This document shows, in pieces, positions 8,692-16,626 of a stretch of 64,000 nt of DNA. The stretch lies in the NCBI RefSeq assembly GCF_037094685.1, contig NZ_CP146614.1, forward strand, positions 2,418,001-2,482,000, written 5' to 3'. The DNA is from Massilia sp. METH4 (lineage in GTDB: Bacteria > Pseudomonadota > Gammaproteobacteria > Burkholderiales > Burkholderiaceae_D). The first letter of the stretch is position 1. Every line of letters begins with the position of its first letter. The notes beneath the pieces were generated by a model that saw only the letters and a list, made by a program, of their open reading frames with translations, ran no database searches and was not told the origin of the DNA. Both the position numbers and the translations under genes were made by a program.

Positions 8692-8730
8692 CCGCGGTCA
8701 ATGATCGGCCGGGGAACGGCCCGGTATGAT
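8688..8730 (+). promoter_or_regulatory. CRP/FNR-type operator and -10 box of the first formyl-CoA transferase
   Basis: TTAACCGCGGTCAA at 8688-8701 fits the FNR-like pattern TTRAC-N4-GTCAA with one mismatch from a perfect palindrome. TATGAT at 8725-8730 follows after 23 bp, which places the site centre near -42 of a start at about 8737. That is the class II activator geometry. The same layout recurs upstream of oxc. Confidence 0.65.
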
Positions 8731-8831
8731 GGGTTGCATCTGAGGTATTACAAATGTTTGCCCGAGCTCATCGGGCGGCGCAGAATACACGCAGAAAACA
8801 AGAACGCAGCCCATCAACCGAGGAGACCGGC

Positions 8832-10079
8832 ATGAGCAAGGCATTGGAAGGCATTCGCATTCTCGATTTCACCCACGTCCAGTCGGGTCCCACCTGCACC
8901 CAGCTGCTGGCCTGGTTCGGGGCCGACGTGATCAAGGTCGAGCGGGCCGGCGAAGGCGACGCCACGCGCGCCCAGTTGCGCGACATCCCCGGCGTCGACA
9001 GCCTGTACTTCACGATGCTGAACCATAACAAGCGTTCGATCACGCTCGATACCAAGCAGCCGGCCGGCAAGGCGGTGCTGGAAACGCTGATCCGCGATTG
9101 CGATGTGCTGGTGGAGAACTTCGCGCCGGGTGCGCTCGATCGCATGGGCTTTTCCTGGGAGCGCATCAGCCAGCTCAACCCGCGCATGATCGTCGCTTCC
9201 GTCAAGGGGTTCGGGCCGGGGCCCTACGAAGACTGCAAGGTCTACGAGAACGTGGCGCAATGCGCCGGGGGCGCCGCCGCCACGACCGGCTTCGACGACG
9301 GACCGCCGGTGGTCACCGGGGCGCAGATCGGCGACAGCGGCAGCGGCCTGCACCTGGCGCTGGGCATCGTCACGGCGCTGTTCCAGCGCACCGCTACCGG
9401 CCGGGGCCAGCGCGTGCAGATCTCGATGCAGGATGCGGTGCTGAACCTGTGCCGCGTGAAGCTGCGCGACCAGCAGCGCCTGGAGCGCAACGGCGTGATG
9501 GAGGAATACCCGCAGTTCGCCACCGGCCGGTTCGGCGACACGGTGCCCCGCGCCGGCAACGCCTCCGGCGGCGGCCAGCCCGGCTGGATCCTCAAGTGCA
9601 AGGGCTGGGAGGGCGATCCGAATGCCTACATCTATTTCATCGCCCAGGCGGCCGTGTGGCCGGCCATCTGCCGCGTGATCGGGCGCGAGGAATGGATCGA
9701 GGACCCGGCCTTTGCCACGCCGCGCGCCCGGCTGCCGCACCTGATGCAGATCTTCGCCACCGTCGAGGAATGGACGAAGACGCTGACCAAGTTCGAGGTC
9801 ATGGATATCCTGAACCGCTACGACATTCCCTGCGGTCCCATCCTGTCGATGAAGGAACTGGCCGAGGAACCGTCGCTGCGCGCCACCGGCACGATCGTCG
9901 AGGTCGATCATCCGGAGCGCGGCCCCTATCTCACCGTCGGCAATCCCATCAAGCTTTCCGACAGCCCCACCGTGGTGCGCCGCTCGCCGCTGCTGGGCGA
10001 GCATACCGACGAGGTGCTGGCCCAGCTGGGGTACGGCGACGAGCAGATCGCCGCCCTGCGGGCCGGGCGCGTCATCTGA
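8832..10079 (+). CDS. frc: Formyl-CoA:oxalate CoA-transferase, first copy
   Basis: This 415-residue class III CoA-transferase moves CoA from formyl-CoA to oxalate, giving oxalyl-CoA and formate. The family features are the N-terminal [14 protein letters not shown], the [10 protein letters not shown] strand and the catalytic aspartate Asp168 in QIGDSG (Asp169 in the Oxalobacter enzyme). The active-site glycine loop reads SGGG (Ser245-Gly246-248) instead of the usual GGGG, a change at a mobile loop that gates catalysis. An upstream in-frame ATG exists, but the ATG at 8832 follows AGGAGACC and matches the family start. The gene is preceded by a CRP/FNR-type site. The second copy at 19185 is very similar but has the standard loop. 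Confidence 0.93.
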   Translation: MSKALEGIRILDFTHVQSGPTCTQLLAWFGADVIKVERAGEGDATRAQLRDIPGVDSLYFTMLNHNKRSITLDTKQPAGKAVLETLIRDCDVLVENFAPGALDRMGFSWERISQLNPRMIVASVKGFGPGPYEDCKVYENVAQCAGGAAATTGFDDGPPVVTGAQIGDSGSGLHLALGIVTALFQRTATGRGQRVQISMQDAVLNLCRVKLRDQQRLERNGVMEEYPQFATGRFGDTVPRAGNASGGGQPGWILKCKGWEGDPNAYIYFIAQAAVWPAICRVIGREEWIEDPAFATPRARLPHLMQIFATVEEWTKTLTKFEVMDILNRYDIPCGPILSMKELAEEPSLRATGTIVEVDHPERGPYLTVGNPIKLSDSPTVVRRSPLLGEHTDEVLAQLGYGDEQIAALRAGRVI

Positions 10080-10088
10080 GGAGCGGCG

Positions 10089-11021
10089 ATGGCCACGATG
10101 GTGATGTTCCACCCCGATTGCCTGGAGCACCTGCCCGGCGCGGGCCACCCGGAAGCGCCAGAGCGGCTGCACGTGGTGATGCGGGCACTCTGGGCGCCGG
10201 AATTTTCGGCGCTCGCATGGCGCGAGGCGCCGGCCGGCACCCGCGAGCAGGTCTTGCTGGTCCACGAAGCGGACTATGTCGACACCGTTACCGCCATGGT
10301 GCCCCGGCATGGGGTCGCGGTGCTCGACGGCGGCGACACCGTGCTGTCGCCCCGCTCGCTCGACGCGGTGATGCGCTGCGTGGGCGCCGCCTGCGCGGGT
10401 GTGGACGCCGTGCTGGCGGGGGAGGCCGACAACGTGTTCTGCGCCACCCGGCCCTGCGGGCACCACGCCGAGCCGGACCGGGCGATGGGCTTTTGCATTT
10501 TCAACCAGGTGGCCATCGCGGCCATGCACGCGCTGCACGCCCACGGCCTGGCCAGGGTGGCGGTCATCGATTTCGACGTCCACCACGGCAACGGCACGCA
10601 GGCCGCGGCGCATGGCGAACCGCGGCTGTTCTTCGGCTCCAGCCATCAATCGCCGCTCTATCCGGGCACCGGCGCCGCGCACGAGCGGGGCGGCAGCGGC
10701 AATGTCGTCAACGTGCCGCTGCCGCCCGGCTGTACCTCGCAGGCGTTCCGCAACAGCGTGTCGATGCGGATGCTGCCCGCGCTACGCGCCTTCGCGCCGG
10801 AGCTGATCCTCGTCTCCGCCGGCTTCGACGCGCACCGGCTCGACCCGCTGGCCCAGCTGGCGCTGGACGACGACGACTTCGGCTGGATCACGCGCGAAGT
10901 GATGGCGATCGCGGCGGACCTGTGCGGCGGGCGCATCGTTTCCGTTCTGGAGGGGGGATACAGCGGGGAAGGGCTGGCGGGCGGGTGTGCCGCGCACGTG
11001 CGGGCGTTGATGGGAAGCTGA
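10089..11021 (+). CDS. Histone-deacetylase-fold family protein
   Basis: The protein has 310 residues and the arginase/deacetylase fold. HPEAPERL near the N-terminus, RPCGHHAEP with the catalytic histidine pair, VIDFDVHHGNGTQ with zinc ligands, and SAGFDAHRLDP with the third zinc aspartate are all present. These bacterial proteins are zinc amidohydrolases acting on acetylated amines, polyamines or lysine; the substrate here is not known. It starts 9 bp after the frc stop (GAGGAGCGGCG ribosome site), so it is probably co-transcribed with that gene. A direct role in oxalate use is not obvious. Confidence 0.88.
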   Translation: MATMVMFHPDCLEHLPGAGHPEAPERLHVVMRALWAPEFSALAWREAPAGTREQVLLVHEADYVDTVTAMVPRHGVAVLDGGDTVLSPRSLDAVMRCVGAACAGVDAVLAGEADNVFCATRPCGHHAEPDRAMGFCIFNQVAIAAMHALHAHGLARVAVIDFDVHHGNGTQAAAHGEPRLFFGSSHQSPLYPGTGAAHERGGSGNVVNVPLPPGCTSQAFRNSVSMRMLPALRAFAPELILVSAGFDAHRLDPLAQLALDDDDFGWITREVMAIAADLCGGRIVSVLEGGYSGEGLAGGCAAHVRALMGS

Positions 11022-11041
11022 TCCGGTTGGTGTAGGACATT

Positions 11042-11203
11042 TAAACGGCGGTCCGCCCTGGCGGGCCAGCGTTTAAGTGTGCGACACCGGTTTTCCCTAC
11101 CGACGTCGGCGACATCCGGCGTGCGCGACATCGGTTCGCTTCCGCTCGTGGATGCCTCTGGAGAAAACCGGTGTCGTACACCGAAAAGCTGGTGTACGAC
11201 ACC
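11042..11203. repeat. Cluster of intergenic inverted repeats (GTGTCGTACACC family)
   Basis: Three structures are packed here. An imperfect hairpin at 11042-11075 just after the deacetylase gene may end its transcript. GTGTGCGACACCGG (from 11077) pairs with CCGGTGTCGTACAC (ending at 11181). GGTGTCGTACACC (11170-11182) and GGTGTACGACACC (11191-11203) form a perfect 13-bp inverted repeat with an 8-nt loop. Other hairpins of similar style occur at 21022, 33806, 42199 and 59084. The last hairpin could terminate the convergent lysR gene. Confidence 0.75.
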
Positions 11204-11228
11204 AGGGGCCCAAAGGCCGCTGGTGGTC

Positions 11229-12155
11229 TCAGCCCGCCGTCGGAATCAGCCGCCCGATCCACTCCGCCCCATCGTCGAGCAGGAACTGCCGGAACGCGCT
11301 CGCCACGGGCGGCAGCCGCTTCTCGCGGCGGTGCACCACGTACCAGTGCAGCATCAGCGGAAAACGCTCGGCGGGTACGACGACCAGGCTGCCCGCCGCC
11401 ACCTCGCGGCCGATCGTGTGCGCGGACAGGAACCCCAGGCCGATGCCGGCGATCACGGCCTGCTTGATGGTTTCCGTGCTCTTGATTTCCATCGCCACCT
11501 GCAGCTCTTCGAGCCGCGGCCCGAACGCATCTTCCATCGAGTGCCACGTATCCGAACCGCGCTCCCGCACCACGAACGGGTACTTCACCAGCTCGCGCAG
11601 GGGGACCGGCGCACGGCCCGGCGCGGCCAGCGGATGCTGTGGCGCGGCCACGATCACGTAGGGATGGGGCGCGAACGGGTCGTTCTGCGTGTCGTGCACC
11701 GGCGGGCGCACCATCACGGCGAGATCGGTGCGGTTGGCCGCCAGTTCCTCCAGCAGCTCTTCGCGGTTGTGCACCGTGAGGTTCAGCTTCACGCCGGGAT
11801 GCCGGCGCGCGAAGGCCATCATCAGCTGCGGGAAGAAGTAGTCGCCGGCGCTGATCACTGCCACGTCCAGCCGGCCGCCCGTGATGCCGCGGTGCTGGGC
11901 CATCGCCGCTTCGGCCTGCTCGAACTGCAGGATGATGGCGCGGCAATGGGGCAACAGCTCGCTGCCGGCCTGTGTCAGGTACGTCTTCTTGCCAAGCTGC
12001 TCGAACAGGGTGGCGCCCACGTGGGCTTCGAGCGTGCGGATCTGGGTCGAGACGGCCGGCTGCGTGAGGTGCATTTCCGCCGCCGCCCGGGAAAAACTCA
12101 GGTGGCGGGCCACCGCCTCGAAGATCTTCAGCTGCCGCAACGTGGCATTGCGCAT
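11229..12155 (-). CDS. LysR-family regulator (CbbR-like)
   Basis: The protein has 308 residues. The N-terminal winged helix (about 1-65) reads LRQLKIFEAVARHLSFSRAA followed by MHLTQPAVSTQIRTLE, very close to CbbR/RbcR-type regulators. The effector domain follows (about 90-300). It is divergent from the small gene at 12295, with an inverted repeat at 12204-12248 between them. The neighbours suggest it governs oxalate or C1 functions, since CbbR-type proteins often sense metabolites of carbon fixation or oxidation. No carbon fixation genes are visible in the window. Confidence 0.9.
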   Translation of the reverse strand: MRNATLRQLKIFEAVARHLSFSRAAAEMHLTQPAVSTQIRTLEAHVGATLFEQLGKKTYLTQAGSELLPHCRAIILQFEQAEAAMAQHRGITGGRLDVAVISAGDYFFPQLMMAFARRHPGVKLNLTVHNREELLEELAANRTDLAVMVRPPVHDTQNDPFAPHPYVIVAAPQHPLAAPGRAPVPLRELVKYPFVVRERGSDTWHSMEDAFGPRLEELQVAMEIKSTETIKQAVIAGIGLGFLSAHTIGREVAAGSLVVVPAERFPLMLHWYVVHRREKRLPPVASAFRQFLLDDGAEWIGRLIPTAG

Positions 12156-12203
12156 GGCACTCCCCAGGAATGGTATGGCGACTTGTTTCAGCTATAACCT
12201 GTC

Positions 12204-12248
12204 CTTGATGATTATCCCTAAAAACTTTGAATTTTGCTAATCATCGAG
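12204..12248. promoter_or_regulatory. Likely LysR operator: long inverted repeat
   Basis: CTTGATGATTA (12204-12214) and TAATCATCGAG (12238-12248) are inverted copies, 10 of 11 matching, with a 23-bp AT-rich spacer. The site lies between the lysR start (12155) and the divergent gene start (12295), where LysR regulators bind to control themselves and their target. Confidence 0.6.
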
Positions 12249-12294
12249 CTTGCTTAGTATGGACTCCGTCGGCATCACAACAACGGAGGAAAGC

Positions 12295-12600
12295 ATGACG
12301 AATACGAGCGCCGCCGCGGCGCAGCGCAACGCCTGGAACGCGGCCTTCCATGAGCTGGACCTGCCCTGGTATTGGGAAGCCGGCTGCGACCTGCCCGATG
12401 CCGGCGCGGAACGCGAGTGCATCCGCGCCTATCTGGCGCGCCACCAGGGGCACCTGTTGGCGGTCTACGACGCGGACTTCCTCATCGACGCGATCCTGGC
12501 CACCAAGGAGCGTTGCGAAGCGCGCTACCTGGGGGCAGGCGGCGACCTTGCGGCGGCCATCGACTGGCGCGAGCTGCGCCAGCCGCAGATCGGCATCTGA
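12295..12600 (+). CDS. Small conserved-looking protein of unknown function
   Basis: This 101-residue protein is not recognised. The start at 12295 follows ACGGAGGAAAGC, a strong ribosome site, so the upstream in-frame codons are not needed. It is soluble and acidic, with aromatic residues near the middle (LDLPWYWEAG) and two cysteines (AGCDLP, RECIRAY). It shows no signal peptide or membrane helix. The divergent LysR gene and the inverted repeat between them mark it as that regulator's probable target. Its position just before the oxalate transporter suggests, without proof, a link to oxalate metabolism. Confidence 0.7.
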   Translation: MTNTSAAAAQRNAWNAAFHELDLPWYWEAGCDLPDAGAERECIRAYLARHQGHLLAVYDADFLIDAILATKERCEARYLGAGGDLAAAIDWRELRQPQIGI

Positions 12601-12640
12601 CCGTGTGCGAATGCCACTACTTCAAGCGATTTTTTGATTC

Positions 12641-12682
12641 TTAACCGCGGTCAAGGATATGCGAAATATGTTCTTCCACAAT
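12641..12682 (+). promoter_or_regulatory. CRP/FNR-type operator upstream of the oxalate transporter
   Basis: TTAACCGCGGTCAA at 12641-12654 is identical to the site at 8688. CACAAT at 12677-12682, 22 bp downstream, is a plausible but weaker -10 box. The next large gene starts at 12964, so the transcript would have a leader of about 270 nt that contains a small reading frame at 12806. The rest of the 363-bp gap 12601-12963 shows no other gene. Confidence 0.55.
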
Positions 12683-12805
12683 CGTTCCATCTGTTGAACT
12701 TCAAATAAGGAAACGGGCCGCGGGCAGTACCCGCGTTCCGCACCGGGTTCCAGAGTCTTTCGGCAGCTTCCGCGCGAATCCATCGATTCATAGAGGAGAC
12801 AACAC

Positions 12806-12901
12806 ATGAGCCACCAACCGCACCGCAGCATCGCCCGGCACCGCTTGAGAAGCCCCATTCCGCTGCCGGGCGAGCCGCCAGCCGCACGGCGATCGATGTA
12901 A
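12806..12901 (+). CDS. Possible 31-residue leader peptide before the oxalate transporter
   Basis: An ATG at 12806 follows GAGGAGACAACAC, a very good ribosome site, and opens a frame of 31 codons ending TAA at 12901. The peptide is basic and rich in Arg, Pro and His (MSHQPHRSIARHRL at its start). It lies in the long leader of the transporter gene, about 60 bp before that gene's start. It could be a translated leader affecting transporter expression, or only a fortuitous frame behind a decayed start site. Confidence 0.35.
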   Translation: MSHQPHRSIARHRLRSPIPLPGEPPAARRSM

Positions 12902-12963
12902 CAGACAGCGGTACCGGACAGCGGTACCAGAACAGCGCTGAAAAACCAGATGGGAGACATTGC

Positions 12964-14319
12964 ATGAAAACCGACGCATCGACCGCTATCGAAAGGCCAG
13001 CATCGTTCCGCTGGATGCAACTGGTCATGGGCATCGTCTGCATGGCCATGATCGCCAACCTGCAGTATGGCTGGACCCTGTTCGTGAACCCCCTCGCCGA
13101 AGCCCATGGCTGGACCAAGGCATCGATCCAGGTGGCGTTCACGATCTTCATCCTGACCGAAACCTGGCTCGTGCCCGTCGAGGGCTGGGCGGTGGACAAA
13201 TGGGGCCCGCGCCCGGTGGTGCTGTTCGGCGGCCTGCTGTGCGCGATCGGCTGGGTGATGAATTCGTACGCCTCCACCTTGGCCGTGCTGTACATCGCCG
13301 CCGCCATCAGCGGCATCGGTGCCGGCGCGGTCTACGGCACCTGCGTGGGCCAGTCGCTGAAGTGGTTCCCCGACCGCCGTGGCCTGGCCGCGGGCCTGAC
13401 CGCCGCCGGCTTCGGCGCCGGCTCGGCCGCCACCATCATCCCGATCTCGAACATGATCGAGAGCCGCGGCTACCAGGATACGTTCCTGTACTTCGGGATC
13501 GGCCAGGGCGCGATCGTGATCCTGCTGGCGCTGCTGATGGCACGGCCGCCCCAGACGGCGTCCAAGACCGCCAAGAAGAAGGTCAACCCGAACGTGCTGC
13601 AAACCACGGCCGACTACAAGCCCTCGCAGATGGTGCGCACGCCCGTGTTCTGGGTGATGTACACGATGTTCGTGCTGGTCGCCGCGGGCGGCCTGATGGC
13701 CACCGCGCAGATGGGCCCGATCGCCAAGGACTTCGAGATCGATGGGGTGAAGTTCAACATCATGGGCATGATCCTGCCGGCCCTGACGTTCGCCCTGGCG
13801 ATCGACCGTGTGCTGAACGGCCTGACGCGGCCATTCTTCGGCTGGGTGTCCGACCAGATCGGCCGCGAGAAGACGATGTTCATCGCCTTCGCCCTGGAAT
13901 CGGTCGGCATCATCGCGCTGTACTACTTCGGCCGCGATCCGATCATGTTCGTCATCCTGACCGGGCTGGTGTTCTTTGCCTGGGGCGAGATCTACAGCCT
14001 GTTCCCGGCCACCACGGCCGATACGTTCGGGACGCGCAACGCGGCCGGTAACGCGGGGCTGATGTACACGGCCAAGGGCACGGCATCGATCTTCGTGCCG
14101 ATCTCCAGCATCATCACTGCCATGACGGGCAGCTGGGAAGCGGTGTTCTTCGTCGGCTGCGGCATGAACGCGGTGGCCGCCGTGATGGCATGGTGGGTGC
14201 TGCGGCCGATGCGCAAGCGCTTCATCGAGGAGGCTTCCGGCACGGTCAGCGCGACCGATGAAGACAAGGCACTGTCCGCCAGTGCCGGCACGGCCACCGC
14301 GGCCCGTCTCGTCAACTGA
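12964..14319 (+). CDS. oxlT: Oxalate:formate antiporter, OxlT-type MFS carrier
   Basis: This 451-residue, 12-helix carrier exchanges external oxalate for internal formate. Similarity to Oxalobacter OxlT runs along the whole chain: LQYGWTLFVNPL in helix 1, KWFPDRRGLAAGLTAAGFG in the helix 4-5 region, TRPFFGWVSDQIGR in helix 8 and YTAKGTASIF in helix 11. The two charged residues known to bind oxalate in OxlT (Arg272 and Lys355) correspond to Arg289 and Lys371 here. A GGGAGA ribosome site precedes the ATG. Exchange of a divalent for a monovalent anion, plus internal proton use in decarboxylation, can generate membrane potential. Confidence 0.93.
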   Translation: MKTDASTAIERPASFRWMQLVMGIVCMAMIANLQYGWTLFVNPLAEAHGWTKASIQVAFTIFILTETWLVPVEGWAVDKWGPRPVVLFGGLLCAIGWVMNSYASTLAVLYIAAAISGIGAGAVYGTCVGQSLKWFPDRRGLAAGLTAAGFGAGSAATIIPISNMIESRGYQDTFLYFGIGQGAIVILLALLMARPPQTASKTAKKKVNPNVLQTTADYKPSQMVRTPVFWVMYTMFVLVAAGGLMATAQMGPIAKDFEIDGVKFNIMGMILPALTFALAIDRVLNGLTRPFFGWVSDQIGREKTMFIAFALESVGIIALYYFGRDPIMFVILTGLVFFAWGEIYSLFPATTADTFGTRNAAGNAGLMYTAKGTASIFVPISSIITAMTGSWEAVFFVGCGMNAVAAVMAWWVLRPMRKRFIEEASGTVSATDEDKALSASAGTATAARLVN

Positions 14320-14397
14320 TCCCGTTCCCCGCCGTACCGCGCGCGCCGCCCGGTGCGCGCGGACTTCCCGCGCCCTGCGCATTCCACGGAGGCTTCC

Positions 14398-15165
14398 ATG
14401 ATCCAGCACTGGATACGATTCAGGCATCTCGATACCGTCCGCTTCGGCACCCTCGAGGGCGAAAAGATCCGCGTCTTCAAGGGTGACATGTTCGACGCGC
14501 CGCAACGCACCGACATCGCCATCCACCTGGCCGACGTGGAGCTGTACACCCCGGTCGTGCCGGGCAAGGTACTGGCGATGTGGAACAACTTCCACGCCCT
14601 GGGCAAGAAACTCGGCCTGCCGGCGCCGGCCGAACCGCTGTACCTGATGAAGCCGCCCACTTCCTACTTGGCACCGGGCGGCACGATCCGCAAGCCGCGC
14701 TGCGAAGGCAAGGTGGCCTTCGAAGGCGAGCTGGCGATCGTGATCGGCCGCACGTGCAGCGGCGTGCCCGTCGAGCACGCGGCGGAGCACATCTTCGGCT
14801 ACACCTGCGCCAACGACGTGACGGTGAGCGAGATCATCGGCCGCGACCCCACGTTCCCGCAGTGGGTGCGCGCCAAGGGCTTCGATACCTTCTGCCCGTT
14901 CGGTCCCGTGGTCGCCACCGGGCTCGATCCGGCCATGCTGGTGGTGCGCACGATCGTCAACGGCGAGGTGCGGCAGGACTACCCGGTCAACGACATGGTG
15001 TTTTCCGCCGCCGAACTGGTCAGCCGCGTGTCCCAGGACATGACGCTCGAGCCAGGCGACCTGCTGCTGTGCGGCACGTCGGTCGGCGTGGGGTCGATGC
15101 GTCCGGGCAGCACGGTGGTCGTGGAGATCGACGGCATCGGGCGGCTCAGCAACCGTTTCGAGTGA
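14398..15165 (+). CDS. Fumarylacetoacetate hydrolase (FAH) family protein
   Basis: This 255-residue protein has the FAH fold: an N-terminal small domain, then the metal site region with FEGELAIVIGR (metal-binding Glu residues), NDVTVSEI and KGFDTFCPFGPVV, and the C-terminal GDLLLCGTSVGVG. Such enzymes hydrolyse or decarboxylate beta-diketo and 2-oxo acids, oxaloacetate among them. The ATG at 14398 follows ACGGAGGC; an upstream in-frame ATG has no such site. It lies between oxlT and the panE-like gene with short gaps and is probably co-transcribed with both. An oxaloacetate or oxalate-related keto-acid substrate is possible but inferred. Confidence 0.85.
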   Translation: MIQHWIRFRHLDTVRFGTLEGEKIRVFKGDMFDAPQRTDIAIHLADVELYTPVVPGKVLAMWNNFHALGKKLGLPAPAEPLYLMKPPTSYLAPGGTIRKPRCEGKVAFEGELAIVIGRTCSGVPVEHAAEHIFGYTCANDVTVSEIIGRDPTFPQWVRAKGFDTFCPFGPVVATGLDPAMLVVRTIVNGEVRQDYPVNDMVFSAAELVSRVSQDMTLEPGDLLLCGTSVGVGSMRPGSTVVVEIDGIGRLSNRFE

Positions 15166-15178
15166 AACCAAGGAGCAT

Positions 15179-16198
15179 ATGATGAAGATCGCAGTCATTG
15201 GAGCGGGCGCCATCGGCGGCCTGGTGGGCGCGCGGCTGGCGCTGGCGGGCGAAGAGGTGACCTTCCTCGTGCGCGGCGCGAACCTGGAAGCCATCCGCAA
15301 TCGCGGCATCCGGCTCGTCGAGGCATGCGGGCAGGTACAGGTGGCCGCCAGGGTCGGTGCGACGAACGATTATGCGGCGGCCGGGCCGCAGGATATCGTC
15401 ATCGTCGCCGTGAAGGCGCACCAGGTGGCGGATGTGTCGGAGCACATCGGCCACCTGTTCGGCCCGGACACCGTGGTGGTGACGATGCAGAACGGCATTC
15501 CGTTCTGGTATTTCCACCGCCACGGCGGCGAGTTCGAAGGGCGTCCGGTGCTCAGCGTGGATCCCGCCGGCGAACTGGCCCGGCGTATCCCGCCCGAACG
15601 CATCCTCGGCTGCGTGGTCTACCCGGCGGCGGAGCTGGTGTCGCCTGGGGTGATCCGCCACATCGAAGGCAATCGCTTTCCGTTGGGCGAGCTCGATGGC
15701 AGCACCAGCGCGCGGGCGCGTGCCGTGGGCGCGTGCTTCGAACACGCCGGCCTGAAGGCGCCGGTGCTGGACAATATCCGCGCCGAGATCTGGCTGAAGC
15801 TGTGGGGCAACCTCAGCTTCAATCCGATCAGCGCGCTGGCCCATTCCACCCTGGTCGACATCTGCCAGCACCCGCTGGCGCGCAACCTGGCGGCGAACAT
15901 GATGCGCGAGGCGCAGGACGTCGCGGCCAAGCTGGGAATCGCCTTCCGCGTCACGCTCGACCGCCGCATCGAGGGCGCCGAGAAGATCGGCAAGCACAAG
16001 ACGTCGATGCTGGTCGACGTGGAGGCGGGCAGGGGGCCGGAGATCGACGCGCTGGTAGGTTCCGTGATCGAGCTGGCACGCATGACGGATACGCCTACGC
16101 CGCACATCGATTCGGCCTATGCGCTGGTGAAGTTGCTGGAGCAGGCGATGGCGCAGGCCCGCGGCGGCGTGCGGCTGCAAAAGGCCGTGGCGGCCTAG
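15179..16198 (+). CDS. Ketopantoate reductase (PanE/ApbA) family oxidoreductase
   Basis: This 339-residue protein has an N-terminal Rossmann fold (KIAVIGAGAIGGLVGARLA) and the C-terminal ApbA helical domain with KLWGNLSFNPISALAHST and a lysine-rich KHKTSMLVDVEAGR stretch, which is the catalytic and binding signature of ketopantoate reductases. These use NADPH to reduce 2-oxo acids at the carbonyl. Two in-frame ATGs, 15179 and 15182, follow AGGAG; the second has the better spacing. Genes of this family in catabolic clusters often reduce substrates other than ketopantoate, so a housekeeping role in coenzyme A synthesis should not be assumed. It follows the FAH gene by 13 bp. Confidence 0.85.
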   Translation: MMKIAVIGAGAIGGLVGARLALAGEEVTFLVRGANLEAIRNRGIRLVEACGQVQVAARVGATNDYAAAGPQDIVIVAVKAHQVADVSEHIGHLFGPDTVVVTMQNGIPFWYFHRHGGEFEGRPVLSVDPAGELARRIPPERILGCVVYPAAELVSPGVIRHIEGNRFPLGELDGSTSARARAVGACFEHAGLKAPVLDNIRAEIWLKLWGNLSFNPISALAHSTLVDICQHPLARNLAANMMREAQDVAAKLGIAFRVTLDRRIEGAEKIGKHKTSMLVDVEAGRGPEIDALVGSVIELARMTDTPTPHIDSAYALVKLLEQAMAQARGGVRLQKAVAA

Positions 16199-16240
16199 CC
16201 GCCTGGCCGGTCTGGCCGATCCACGGCTGAAACAGGCGTA

Positions 16241-16270
16241 AAAAAACCGGGGCAGTACGCTGTCCCGGTT
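16241..16270 (-). terminator. Terminator for the 49-residue gene on the minus strand
   Basis: AACCGGGGCAG (16245-16255) pairs with CTGTCCCGGTT (16260-16270) around a TACG loop with one mismatch. Read on the minus strand, the stem is followed by TTTTTT, so it ends transcription of the small gene at 16301. On the plus strand it lies just after the panE-like gene but lacks a T tract. Confidence 0.75.
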
Positions 16271-16300
16271 CTTGCTGCCGCTCGCGCGGCGGGGGCGATC

Positions 16301-16450
16301 TTACAGGCCCCAGGTGTAGGCGGCTTCTTCGCGGTCCTGCGCCTGGTCGCTCAGCTTGTCGCGAATGTCCAGCTGGAACAGGTCGAGGAGGAACTCGCTG
16401 AGCGAGAAGCCACTGTTTTGTTGCTTTGCACTATCACTGAGGCCGTTCAT
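16301..16450 (-). CDS. Small 49-residue protein with aromatic tail AYTWGL
   Basis: The start at 16450 follows AAGGAGCAGCAC. The protein is amphipathic in the middle (FSLSEFLLDLFQLDIRDKL), acidic after that and ends DREEAAYTWGL. It has no cysteine and no signal peptide. With its own ribosome site and terminator it looks like a real monocistronic gene. I do not recognise it. The short length and the aromatic C-terminus recall peptide precursors or small membrane-associated regulators, but no modifying enzyme is nearby. It sits between the oxalate genes, next to the CRP/FNR gene. Confidence 0.6.
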   Translation of the reverse strand: MNGLSDSAKQQNSGFSLSEFLLDLFQLDIRDKLSDQAQDREEAAYTWGL

Positions 16451-16536
16451 GTGCTGCTCCTTGAATGGTTGAAAGCGTGTATGCCCTTGATTATAAAGGC
16501 GGCACACCCCCGGTCCAATTGACGGCAGCCATATCT

Positions 16537-16557
16537 GTCATTCAAAGTTCGAATGAC
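16537..16557. promoter_or_regulatory. Inverted repeat upstream of the 49-residue gene
   Basis: GTCATTC (16537-16543) and GAATGAC (16551-16557) are perfect inverted copies with a 7-bp spacer. They lie in the 176-bp gap that must hold the promoter of the small minus-strand gene and follows the crp/fnr-like gene. A regulator site is possible. Confidence 0.35.
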
Positions 16558-16626
16558 TGTCTATGAAAACGCGCTCAAAAATAAGGCAGAAATATTTCTC
16601 GATTGCCTTCGGTAAAGTGTTGCTTT

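Noticed and set aside
12622..15309. A long open frame on the minus strand opposite oxlT and the FAH gene
   Set aside because: The same reason applies: the plus strand carries clear OxlT and FAH families, and the antisense protein is low-complexity His/Arg/Gly.
16301..16450. The 49-residue protein as a PqqA-type or lasso peptide precursor
   Set aside because: It lacks the PqqA Glu/Tyr core, and no radical SAM, cyclase or protease partner lies nearby.
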